Notes under the pieces: model-generated
The model's database searches: none
What the model saw: the letters and a program-made list of their open reading frames with translations, nothing else
Told to the model about the DNA's origin: nothing
Origin: Bacillota bacterium
GTDB lineage: Bacteria; Bacillota; Bacilli; Paenibacillales; NBRC-103111
Direction of reading: 5' to 3'
Assembly (NCBI GenBank): GCA_023391955.1
Contig: JAEWAA010000083.1
Location: forward strand, 1 to 9,164
Length of the DNA stretch: 9,164 bases
Shown here: positions 1 to 5,757 of the stretch, piece after piece
How the letters are laid out: each line of letters begins with the position of its first letter
Position numbering within the stretch: position 1 is the first letter of the stretch
Translations under genes and position numbers: made by a program

Positions 1-1158
1 GGCTATGAGGATGAAGCCGGTCCCCGGATGATCTCCACCCCCTGGTTCGATGAGCCGATCCCCTTCCAGGAAGCTGCCGAAATCGGCACCCGCAAGGTGA
101 TTCAAGAGCATTCCACCCTTGGCGTCGTTATTACCACAGACGGCAGTATCGCCGAAATTCCGCGTTCCTCTTATGTGGATGCGGAAGAGCGGGTGGTAGC
201 CGAGCTGAAGGAAGTCGGCAAGCCGTTTATTCTGGTCATCAACACGATGAAGCCTGACAGCGAGCCGGCCCAAGAGCTGCGTGCCGAGCTGTCCGCCAAG
301 TATGATATACCGGTTATGGCCTTGTCCGCCGCCACTATGGGCGAAGATGACGTGCTCTCCGTGCTGCGTGAGGTGCTCTACGAATTCCCCGTGCATGAAG
401 TGAACGTCAACCTGCCCAGCTGGGTGATGGTGTTAAATGAGAAGCACTGGCTGCGTACGGAGTTCGAATCCTCCGTCCGTGACACAGTTCAGGACATCCG
501 CAGGCTGCGGGATGTGGACCGTGTGGTAGGCCAATTCGGGGCTTATGACTTTATCGAACGCGCCGCCTTGGCGGATATGAACATGGGCCAGGGTGTAGCC
601 GAAATCGATCTGTTCGCCCCGGATGAGCTGTATGACCATATCCTCCAGGAAGTAGTCGGTGTGGAAATCCGCGGCAAGGATCATCTGCTGCAGCTGATGC
701 AGGACTTCACCCATGCCAAGCGGGAATACGACCAATTCGCAGAAGCGCTGGAAATGGTCAAAACCACCGGTTACGGTATTGCACCGCCTACTCTGGCCGA
801 AATGGCGCTGGATGAGCCCGAGCTGATCCGCCAAGGCTCCCGGTTCGGTGTGCGCCTGAAAGCCACTGCCCCTTCGGTACATATGATCCGGGTAGATGTG
901 GAGTCGGAATTCTGCCCCATCATCGGGACGGAAAAGCAAAGCGAGGAGCTGGTCCGTTATCTGATGCAGGATTTCGAAGAAAATCCGCTGAAGATTTGGG
1001 AATCGGATATCTTCGGCCGGTCGCTCCACTCCATCGTCCGCGAGGGCATCCAAGGCAAACTGGCCATGATGCCGGACAATGCCCGCTACAAGCTCCAGGA
1101 AACCCTGGGACGGATCATTAACGAAGGATCCGGCGGTCTGATCGCCATCATTCTCTGA
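1..1158 (+). CDS. spoIVA: Stage IV sporulation protein A, spore coat base-layer ATPase (3' part, start outside window)
   Basis: SpoIVA is the ATPase that polymerises on the forespore surface in the mother cell to form the basement layer of the spore coat; it also acts in cortex assembly. The open frame runs in from the window edge and gives 385 residues, against about 492 for the Bacillus subtilis protein as I recall it, so roughly the first 105 residues with the Walker A motif are missing. The visible part matches the family very closely: TPWFDEPIPF and AEIGTRKVIQEHST near the start, NLPSWVMVLNE and RRLRDVDRVV in the middle, GQGVAEIDL, EVVGVEIRGKDHLL, and the conserved C-terminus ending NEGSGGLIAIIL. 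The ATG at 28 is an internal methionine, not the start. A terminator follows at 1181, so this is the end of its transcript. The sporulation-specific promoter would lie upstream of the window. Confidence 0.97.
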   Translation, partial: GYEDEAGPRMISTPWFDEPIPFQEAAEIGTRKVIQEHSTLGVVITTDGSIAEIPRSSYVDAEERVVAELKEVGKPFILVINTMKPDSEPAQELRAELSAKYDIPVMALSAATMGEDDVLSVLREVLYEFPVHEVNVNLPSWVMVLNEKHWLRTEFESSVRDTVQDIRRLRDVDRVVGQFGAYDFIERAALADMNMGQGVAEIDLFAPDELYDHILQEVVGVEIRGKDHLLQLMQDFTHAKREYDQFAEALEMVKTTGYGIAPPTLAEMALDEPELIRQGSRFGVRLKATAPSVHMIRVDVESEFCPIIGTEKQSEELVRYLMQDFEENPLKIWESDIFGRSLHSIVREGIQGKLAMMPDNARYKLQETLGRIINEGSGGLIAIIL

Positions 1159-1180
1159 TTACAAGCTTCCCCCTCCATAA

Positions 1181-1222
1181 AGCTCCGCCTGTGGAACCCC
1201 GGTCCGCAGGCTGGGGCTTTTT
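1181..1222 (+). terminator. Rho-independent terminator after spoIVA
   Basis: The arm AGCTCCGCCTG (1181-1191) pairs with CAGGCTGGGGCT (1207-1218), with one bulged T and one G-T pair. It is followed by a T run to 1222. It lies 22 bases after the spoIVA stop. Confidence 0.9.
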
Positions 1223-1285
1223 GCCTATTTATGCTCCAATACACGCAATTTGTCGTATCCGTAAGGGAAAACTTCATTTATCGAC

Positions 1286-1350
1286 TTGAAATTGGGCCGA
1301 CGGTGTATTACTATAAATTTGTTCGTTTTTATCCAATGGACACGTATAAT
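1286..1350 (+). promoter_or_regulatory. Probable promoter region of hup
   Basis: A perfect -10 hexamer TATAAT sits at 1345-1350, about 50 bases before the hup start, but the -35 at normal spacing (TTCGTT, 1322-1327) is poor. A second candidate, TTGAAA (1286-1291) with a 17-base spacer and TACTAT (1309-1314), lies further upstream. Either or both could drive hup. Assignment is by inspection only. Confidence 0.5.
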
Positions 1351-1401
1351 TCCGAAAGAATCGGTAAACACATGTAATATACCGGGGGGAGGTGAATATG
1401 C

Positions 1402-1674
1402 ATGAATAAATCCGATTTGATCGCCAAGGTTGCAGAAAGCTCCGAACTGTCCAAGAAGGACGCTACGAAAGCTGTCGAAGCGGTATTCGAGGCCATCACC
1501 GAAGCACTGCAAGGTGGCGACAAAGTTCAGCTTGTTGGATTTGGTAACTTTGAGGTTCGTGAGCGTTCCGCTCGCAAGGGCAGAAACCCGCAAACCGGCA
1601 AGGAAATCGACATTCCCGCAAGCAAGGTGACTTCCTTCAAACCCGGCAAAGCTCTGAGAGACGGTGTACAATAA
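1402..1674 (+). CDS. hup: HU-family histone-like DNA-binding protein (HBsu type)
   Basis: This 90-residue protein is a typical bacterial HU protein, which binds and bends DNA as a dimer and compacts the nucleoid. The sequence shows the N-terminal helices (MNKSDLIAKVAE, residues 1-12), the beta-saddle motif GFGNFEVRERSARKGRNP with the DNA-intercalating proline at residue 63 in RNPQTGKEI, and the C-terminal stretch VTSFKPGKALRD. The length equals the usual 90 to 92 residues. The start at 1402 is preceded by a strong Shine-Dalgarno (GGAGG at 1388-1392, 9 bases away). An out-of-frame ATG at 1398 opens a three-codon reading frame overlapping this start. The gene is monocistronic, between the spoIVA terminator and its own. 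In B. subtilis the equivalent gene (hbs) also lies next to spoIVA and mtrB. Confidence 0.97.
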   Translation: MNKSDLIAKVAESSELSKKDATKAVEAVFEAITEALQGGDKVQLVGFGNFEVRERSARKGRNPQTGKEIDIPASKVTSFKPGKALRDGVQ

Positions 1675-1711
1675 TCTCTCGTACATAGATGCTTATACGG
1701 AAAAACGACAG

Positions 1712-1748
1712 GCCGTGGAATCTGATTATCGGATTCTTCGGCTTTTTT
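1712..1748 (+). terminator. Rho-independent terminator after hup
   Basis: A two-part stem is visible: outer GCCG (1712-1715) with CGGC (1739-1742), and inner GAATCTG with CGGATTC around an ATTAT loop. Six T residues follow at 1743-1748. It lies 37 bases after the hup stop. Confidence 0.88.
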
Positions 1749-1784
1749 GATGCCCTGCGGGCATCCGCGGAGCTCTTTCGGCGG
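1749..1784. other. Adjacent hairpin pair without T tail
   Basis: Directly after the hup terminator, GATGCCC (1749-1755) and GGGCATC (1759-1765) form a perfect 7-bp stem with a TGC loop. A shorter CCGC/GCGG pair (1765-1768 with 1781-1784) follows. No T run follows, so it is not a standard terminator. It could protect the 3' end of a read-through hup transcript or act on the other strand; the role is unknown. Confidence 0.4.
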
Positions 1785-1838
1785 AAAAGTCTGATTTATC
1801 TTGAATTGTCTGACTTTAAAAAAGTGATATCGAAAAGG

Positions 1839-1867
1839 TTGACACACCTTGCGAAATAAGGTAAACT
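1839..1867 (+). promoter_or_regulatory. Sigma-A promoter of the first tRNA-Pro gene
   Basis: A consensus -35 TTGACA (1839-1844), a 17-base spacer and TAAACT (1862-1867, 4 of 6 matches) place the transcript start about 33 bases before the mature tRNA 5' end at 1907. Confidence 0.75.
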
Positions 1868-1899
1868 CATTTTTGCCGCCGGGAAATGGCTGGCGCTTA

Positions 1900-1984
1900 A
1901 AGGTATCGGGGTATAGCGCAGCCTGGTAGCGCGCACCCTTGGGGTGGGTGAGGTCGCACGTTCAAATCGTGTTACTCCGACCAT
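1900..1984 (+). repeat. Direct repeat, copy 1 (tRNA-Pro unit)
   Basis: This 85-base stretch is identical to 2128-2212, with the copies offset by 228 bases. It covers the whole tRNA plus 7 bases before and 1 base after it. Similarity continues less exactly into the terminator that follows each copy. Confidence 0.93.
1907..1983 (+). tRNA. tRNA-Pro, anticodon GGG (copy 1)
   Basis: The 77-base cloverleaf closes fully. The acceptor arm CGGGGTA pairs with TACTCCG, with one G-T pair. The D arm has GCGC on both sides, the anticodon stem is CACCC/GGGTG around loop TTGGGGT, the variable loop has five bases, and the T arm is GCACG/CGTGT around TTCAAAT. The anticodon at 1941-1943 is GGG, which reads the proline codons CCC and CCU; G37 follows it. 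The 3' CCA is encoded (1981-1983). It has its own promoter and terminator, and a second identical copy lies 151 bases downstream. Confidence 0.97.
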
Positions 1985-1990
1985 GTGAAG

Positions 1991-2019
1991 AAGACATCGT
2001 CAATCGCGATGTCTTTTTT
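1991..2019 (+). terminator. Terminator of the first tRNA-Pro gene
   Basis: GACATCG (1993-1999) pairs with CGATGTC (2007-2013), followed by six T residues. It is related in sequence to the terminator after the second tRNA. Confidence 0.9.
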
Positions 2020-2083
2020 CTTTATTGCCGGGCTTCGAAGTTGCTGCTATTCCCGAAGTCCTAATAATTTTTATCTGGAACGC

Positions 2084-2112
2084 TTTACAAATGGTTAAAA
2101 AACGAATATAAT
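2084..2112 (+). promoter_or_regulatory. Strong sigma-A promoter of the second tRNA-Pro gene
   Basis: TTTACA (2084-2089), a 17-base spacer and a perfect TATAAT (2107-2112) lie 22 bases before the mature tRNA 5' end at 2135. This promoter differs in sequence from that of copy 1, so the two genes can be expressed independently. Confidence 0.85.
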
Positions 2113-2127
2113 CGTTTTTGTTGACTT

Positions 2128-2212
2128 AAGGTATCGGGGTATAGCGCAGCCTGGTAGCGCGCACCCTTGGGGTGGGTGAGGTCGCACGTTCAAATCGTGT
2201 TACTCCGACCAT
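2128..2212 (+). repeat. Direct repeat, copy 2 (tRNA-Pro unit)
   Basis: This is the second copy of the identical 85-base stretch at 1900-1984. Recombination between the two would delete one 228-base unit. Confidence 0.93.
2135..2211 (+). tRNA. tRNA-Pro, anticodon GGG (copy 2)
   Basis: Base-for-base identical to the first copy: same cloverleaf, anticodon GGG at 2169-2171 and encoded CCA at 2209-2211. Upstream promoter sequences differ from copy 1 while the downstream terminator is similar, which suggests a tandem duplication whose flanks have since diverged. Confidence 0.97.
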
Positions 2213-2221
2213 ATGAAGAAA

Positions 2222-2248
2222 GACATCGTTAACTGCGGTGTCTTTTTT
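2222..2248 (+). terminator. Terminator of the second tRNA-Pro gene
   Basis: GACATCG (2222-2228) pairs with CGGTGTC (2236-2242), using one T-G pair where copy 1 has a Watson-Crick pair, followed by six T residues. Stem function is kept although the 3' arm has drifted from copy 1. Confidence 0.88.
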
Positions 2249-2262
2249 CTTTTCTCCGGGGT

Positions 2263-2291
2263 TTGACAGGAGAGGGAGAATCTAGCATCAT
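2263..2291 (+). promoter_or_regulatory. Probable promoter of mtrB
   Basis: A consensus TTGACA (2263-2268), a 17-base spacer and CATCAT (2286-2291, 4 of 6 matches) lie between the tRNA terminator and mtrB. The transcript would start near 2298, giving a leader of about 28 bases. Confidence 0.6.
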
Positions 2292-2325
2292 AGGGGTAGG
2301 AAGCTTTTAGAGGAGGTCCAAGCAG

Positions 2326-2556
2326 ATGGACAAGGAGCAGGCGCAGAGCGGAGAATATTTCGTAGTGAAGGCCAAGGATAACGGTGTGCATGTCATCGGG
2401 TTGACCAGAGGACAGGACACGCGCTTTCATCATACGGAAAAGCTGGACAAAGGGGAAGTGATGATCGCGCAGTTCACCGATCATACCTCTGCAGTGAAGG
2501 TCCGGGGCAAAGCAATCATCTGGACAAAATATGGAGTTGTCGATACGGAAGAATAA
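2326..2556 (+). CDS. mtrB: Trp RNA-binding attenuation protein (TRAP)
   Basis: TRAP forms an 11-subunit ring that, when loaded with tryptophan, wraps RNA carrying (G/U)AG repeats and so switches off trp gene transcription or translation. The 76-residue protein closely matches the family (75 residues in B. subtilis), with the core motifs VIGLTRG, FHHTEKLDKGEV, IAQFTDHTSAVKVRG. The RNA-contacting K37, K56 and R58 of the B. subtilis protein appear as K39, K58 and R60. The tryptophan-pocket residues T25, Q47, T49 and S53 appear as T27, Q49, T51 and S55, so the protein should be functional. The start is supported by GAGGAGG at 2310-2316. In B. subtilis mtrB is cotranscribed with folE (mtrA) just upstream; here no folE is present and mtrB stands alone between a promoter and a terminator. 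Confidence 0.96.
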   Translation: MDKEQAQSGEYFVVKAKDNGVHVIGLTRGQDTRFHHTEKLDKGEVMIAQFTDHTSAVKVRGKAIIWTKYGVVDTEE

Positions 2557-2568
2557 GAATATCGGAAT

Positions 2569-2591
2569 AAGCAGGCATAGCCTGCTTTTTT
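2569..2591 (+). terminator. Rho-independent terminator after mtrB
   Basis: AAGCAGGC (2569-2576) and GCCTGCTT (2580-2587) form a perfect stem around ATA, running into a T run to 2591. It lies 12 bases after the mtrB stop. Confidence 0.93.
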
Positions 2592-2661
2592 CTTTTGTAC
2601 AATGGAAAGGGGGAATATGAATCGGCCGGGCCTGGGTACCGGCGGCTGGAGTTGATAAACA

Positions 2662-3174
2662 ATGAAGCTTGCTGCGCGTTTGGCCGCGGCGCTCTTGGTG
2701 TCACTGGGGATTGCCTGGGGACTGTCCTGGCTGCCCCAAGGAAGCTCGCAGGCGGATCCGGTCTTCCAACCGGGGGGCGCCGGGTATCTGACGGAAACCA
2801 ATCTGGTGGACGCACTTGCCTCAGTACCGTTGGATCTGGAGATTGCCGGTGCCAACCTGCAGCATGGTGTGCTTTCGGTGGATCTTTTTTTGCCGAAGGG
2901 TGTGAGCGGGGAAAGATTCGTCTATCATGATTTGTATGGGCTATGCAGCTTCTCCTGGAATTCCACCGCCAATGTGAATCATCTGCTGGTGCGGGTGCTG
3001 CAGCAGAACGCCGGCGACCGGCATTCCAAGGAGCTCCTGCTTGCCATGGAGGCCAAACGGAGCCAATGGAACGGGGAACCGCTGCCTGCGGACAGTCCCG
3101 TTGCGCTCCTCAAGAGCGAGCTGGAAAAGCAGGGGAATTTCAGCTATACCCCCGTCTGGATGAAACAAAACTGA
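2662..3174 (+). CDS. Uncharacterised membrane-anchored protein, possibly exported
   Basis: I do not recognise this 170-residue protein. Residues 1-25 are a short basic start (MKLAAR) followed by a hydrophobic helix (about 7-24), consistent with an uncleaved signal anchor, so the remaining ~145 residues would be outside the cytoplasm. Visible stretches are a glycine-rich linker (FQPGGAGYLTETN), a segment of alternating hydrophobic residues (NLQHGVLSVDLFLPKG, residues 65-80), a region HDLYGLCSFSWNS with the only cysteine (C95), and a helix-like ANVNHLLVRVLQQ. The pattern VLSVDL followed by a later LVRVL strand or helix loosely resembles the GerMN fold of spore and germination lipoproteins, but no lipobox is present and the match is weak. 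The start has GGAG at 2648-2651, 10 bases away. It is separated from mtrB by a terminator and precedes the hepS operon; no convincing own promoter was seen. Confidence 0.75.
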   Translation: MKLAARLAAALLVSLGIAWGLSWLPQGSSQADPVFQPGGAGYLTETNLVDALASVPLDLEIAGANLQHGVLSVDLFLPKGVSGERFVYHDLYGLCSFSWNSTANVNHLLVRVLQQNAGDRHSKELLLAMEAKRSQWNGEPLPADSPVALLKSELEKQGNFSYTPVWMKQN

Positions 3175-3221
3175 TCGCCGCCACAAAATATTCACGAAAT
3201 CGTGCGGTCAATTGCAGGTTA

Positions 3222-3230
3222 TGCTATAAT
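3222..3230 (+). promoter_or_regulatory. Extended -10 promoter for the menaquinone operon
   Basis: TGCTATAAT gives a perfect -10 (TATAAT, 3225-3230) with the TGn extension, about 50 bases before the hepS start. No good -35 is present at 16 to 18 bases, as is tolerated in extended -10 promoters. It would drive hepS through hepT. Confidence 0.65.
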
Positions 3231-3280
3231 TAAATGCTGTAGATTTGAGTGTGATTTTCATCATGTTCGGAGGCAACCGG

Positions 3281-4150
3281 ATGAGTTTATTTCACCTGCC
3301 CGAGTTGGCAAAGCAATATACACAGTACGATATGATCCGGCTTCACACGGAAGTGCCGGCATTTCCGGAGGCGCGCTCCAGGCTTCTGTTGGCATTTCTT
3401 CATGAATCCGGCAATGCGGGAAAATCGGCAGAAAGCTTGACGCTGGCCGTATCTCTGGTTCAAATGGGCATCGACATCCACGAGATGGTTTCCATGTCCA
3501 ATCAGGTGAAAGAAAAGAAGGCTGTCCGTTCCCGCCAGTTGAAGGTATTGGCGGGTGATTATTTCAGTTCGGGGTATTATCATCTACTGTCCGAAGCCGG
3601 GGAGATCGGCATGGTGGAGCATATTGCAGGTTCCATATGCGAGGTCAACCGGCTCAAAATGACGCTCTACGCCCGCATCCGGCAGTTGAAGCTGACCGCG
3701 GAGGAGTATCTTCAGCAGATGACGGGTATCCGCGCACAGCTTTTCGCCCGGTTCGACCATCTCATGAGAAATGGGCTGGGCAAAGCATGGCAGGACATAC
3801 TTGAATCCTTCGTACGGTGCGAGCTGCTGGCGGACGAGCTAGATCAGCTTGGCAACCCGGAGCGGCTTCGGGAAAGCTGGGCATTCTGGCGGATGAGGGA
3901 GCAGGGGTACGGAGAAGTTCTCGGAGAACTGGAATCGTCCGCGGACAAGCGGGAGCAGGTTAACGCCTTGATGCAGAAATGCAGGATTAAGGAACAGCTT
4001 CTGCAGTTATTGGATGAGCAAGTGGGTCATTTATACGAAAAAGCAAAGCGACTGGATTCGGACAGACTGATGCAGGAGCTGCTGCAGATCGGGGATCCTT
4101 TTCTCCGTCTGGTGCGGCAGCCGCCGGCTGCTGGAGGAGCGATGAGGTGA
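3281..4150 (+). CDS. hepS: Heptaprenyl diphosphate synthase component I
   Basis: HepS is the small, non-catalytic partner that, with HepT, makes the C35 heptaprenyl diphosphate used for the menaquinone-7 side chain. The 289-residue product shows the family's recognisable core: SLVQMGIDIHE (58-68), RQLKVLAGDYFSSGYYHLLSE (from residue 85) and an ICEVNRLKMTLY segment, as in B. subtilis HepS (251 residues), with a longer, less conserved C-terminal part. The start at 3281 is chosen because GGAGG (3269-3273) lies 7 bases before it. An in-frame TTG at 3245 would add 12 residues but has no ribosome binding site and sits close to the expected transcript start. It is the first gene of the operon; menG starts 8 bases after its last base. 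The partner hepT lies at the operon's far end, four genes away. Confidence 0.92.
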   Translation: MSLFHLPELAKQYTQYDMIRLHTEVPAFPEARSRLLLAFLHESGNAGKSAESLTLAVSLVQMGIDIHEMVSMSNQVKEKKAVRSRQLKVLAGDYFSSGYYHLLSEAGEIGMVEHIAGSICEVNRLKMTLYARIRQLKLTAEEYLQQMTGIRAQLFARFDHLMRNGLGKAWQDILESFVRCELLADELDQLGNPERLRESWAFWRMREQGYGEVLGELESSADKREQVNALMQKCRIKEQLLQLLDEQVGHLYEKAKRLDSDRLMQELLQIGDPFLRLVRQPPAAGGAMR

Positions 4151-4157
4151 CAATCAG

Positions 4158-4901
4158 ATGAGTTCCACCCAATCCAAGGAAAAATTTGTGCATGAGGTCT
4201 TTGAGAGTATCGCCCCCAAGTACGATCTGATGAATGATGTGCTGAGCTTCAGGCAGCATAAGTCATGGCGCAAGCGAACCATGAAGCGGATGGCCATGAA
4301 GCCGGGGGACACGGCCATCGACCTGTGCTGCGGCACCTGCGACTGGACCATCGCCATGGCCCAGGCCAGCGGCTCCGGGCGGATGGTCGGCCTTGACTTC
4401 AGCCGGAATATGCTGGAGCGGGGAAGAGAGAAGGTCCAGGATATGGGGCTGGAGCGGCAGATCGAGCTGATTGAAGGCAACGCCATGGAGCTTCCGTTCC
4501 CGGACAATACCTTCGATTACGCCACGATCGGCTTTGCGCTCCGCAATGTACCTGATTTGGTTAAGGTGATCGAGGAGATGCAGCGGGTGGTTAAGCCCGG
4601 CGGGATGGTGGTTTCACTGGAATTGTCCAAGCCTACCTGGCAGCCCTTCAAGTCCATTTATTATTTTTACTTCCAGCGGATCCTTCCTTTGCTGGGGCGC
4701 CTGCTGGCGAAGCGGTACGAGCAGTACAAGTGGCTGCCGGAATCATTGATCACGTTTCCCGATCATAAGGAATTGGCCCGGATATTCAGGGATTGCGGCC
4801 TGGAGCGGGTGGAAGCAAGGCCCTTCACAGGCGGGATAGCCGCCCTGCATCTGGGGATCAAACCCCTGCAGGAGAAGGGAGGCACTTCGCATGTGGAATA
4901 A
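4158..4901 (+). CDS. menG: Demethylmenaquinone methyltransferase
   Basis: This SAM-dependent enzyme (UbiE/MenG family) methylates demethylmenaquinone to menaquinone, the last step of the pathway. The 247-residue product carries the family signatures: YDLMNDVLSFRQHKSWR (22-38), the SAM-binding motif IDLCCGTCDWTIAMAQA (54-70), the acidic motif GLDFSRNMLE (78-87), GNAMELPFPDNTFD (107-120), FALRNVPD (126-133) and RVVKPGGMVVSLELSKP (143-159). The start has AGGTGA overlapping the hepS stop. The last 11 bases overlap the next gene, so translation is probably coupled. The same enzyme serves both the classical Men and the futalosine route, so it does not by itself tell which one this organism uses. 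Confidence 0.95.
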   Translation: MSSTQSKEKFVHEVFESIAPKYDLMNDVLSFRQHKSWRKRTMKRMAMKPGDTAIDLCCGTCDWTIAMAQASGSGRMVGLDFSRNMLERGREKVQDMGLERQIELIEGNAMELPFPDNTFDYATIGFALRNVPDLVKVIEEMQRVVKPGGMVVSLELSKPTWQPFKSIYYFYFQRILPLLGRLLAKRYEQYKWLPESLITFPDHKELARIFRDCGLERVEARPFTGGIAALHLGIKPLQEKGGTSHVE

Positions 4902-5757
4902 AATCAAGATTTTCTTGGAAATGATTAAGTTTGAACATACGGTGTTCGCATTACCCTTCGCTTATATGGGAGCCCTGCTGGGTTCAATGACGGTGAACGG
5001 GCAGCTGCCCTCTTGGAGCCAGATCGGTTGGGTAACCCTGGCGATGGTGGGAGCCCGAACGGCTGCCATGAGCCTGAACCGGGTTATTGACAAGGCCATC
5101 GACGCACGAAATCCAAGAACGAAAAACCGTGCCATTCCCGCGGGTCTTATCAGCTCAGCAGAAGTAATCCTGTTTATAGTGGCCTCATTCGCCTTATTAA
5201 TCTGGGCCAGCTCCCAGCTGAACCCATTATGCGTCAAGCTGCTTCCGATCGCCGTGTTTTTCCTGGTCTTTTATTCTTATACCAAACGGTTTACCTGGCT
5301 GTGCCACATCATCCTCGGCTTAACCATTGCGCTTGCGCCGCTGGGCGGCTGGGTGGCGGTGACCGGACGGATTGATTGGATCTCCATCGTGTTTTATTTG
5401 ACGGTTGCATGCTGGACTGCAGGGTTTGATGTAATCTATGCCTGTCAGGATGTGGAGTATGACCGTTCCGCAGGCCTGTATTCCATTCCGGCGCGCTTCG
5501 GGATTGCCAAGGCTCTGATTATTTCAAGAGTGCTGCATGTGATGACCGCCATCGGTTTTGCCACCCTGTATCTGATCACGGATTTAAGCTGGGTATTTTT
5601 TGCGGGACTCATTATCGCTTATGTGATTCTGTATTATGAGCATCACCTGGTGAAGCCTCATGACCTGAGCAAGCTGAATACGGCGTTTTTTACGATGAAC
5701 GGCATTCTGAGCATGCTGGTATTCGTATTTACCTTATTTGATATGGTGGTGCACTGA
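4891..5757 (+). CDS. mqnP: UbiA-family prenyltransferase, probably MqnP of the futalosine route
   Basis: This 288-residue integral membrane protein has about eight hydrophobic segments and the two aspartate-rich motifs of UbiA prenyltransferases. The first is NRVIDKAID (N63, D67, D71) with the downstream ARNPRTKNRAIP stretch; the second is DVEYD (D187, D191), followed by SIPARFG. These bind prenyl diphosphate through magnesium. The family attaches polyprenyl chains to aromatic acids. Because the next two genes are ubiX and mqnA, the likely acceptor is the dihydroxynaphthoate product of the futalosine pathway rather than 4-hydroxybenzoate, and the donor the HepS/HepT product. That assignment is inference from context; the sequence alone is also compatible with 4-hydroxybenzoate prenyltransferase (UbiA). 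It starts inside the end of menG with GGGAGG at 4877-4882, and its stop shares one base with the ubiX start. Confidence 0.88.
   Translation: MWNKIKIFLEMIKFEHTVFALPFAYMGALLGSMTVNGQLPSWSQIGWVTLAMVGARTAAMSLNRVIDKAIDARNPRTKNRAIPAGLISSAEVILFIVASFALLIWASSQLNPLCVKLLPIAVFFLVFYSYTKRFTWLCHIILGLTIALAPLGGWVAVTGRIDWISIVFYLTVACWTAGFDVIYACQDVEYDRSAGLYSIPARFGIAKALIISRVLHVMTAIGFATLYLITDLSWVFFAGLIIAYVILYYEHHLVKPHDLSKLNTAFFTMNGILSMLVFVFTLFDMVVH

Noticed and set aside
433..1053. 206-codon open frame on the - strand across spoIVA
   Set aside because: It is antisense to a strongly conserved coding region and shows no protein family features; codon structure explains it.
2595..2930. 111-codon frame starting at TTG on the + strand
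   Set aside because: It overlaps the 170-residue frame at 2662-3174, has no ribosome site and a composition of glycine and cysteine typical of a shadow frame.
3178..3206. Terminator after the 170-residue gene
   Set aside because: CCGCCAC/GTGCGG and CACG/CGTG pairings exist, but no T run follows, so termination is not supported.
3245..3280. Upstream TTG start for hepS
   Set aside because: It lies about 15 bases from the -10 box with no Shine-Dalgarno; the ATG at 3281 has GGAGG at ideal distance.
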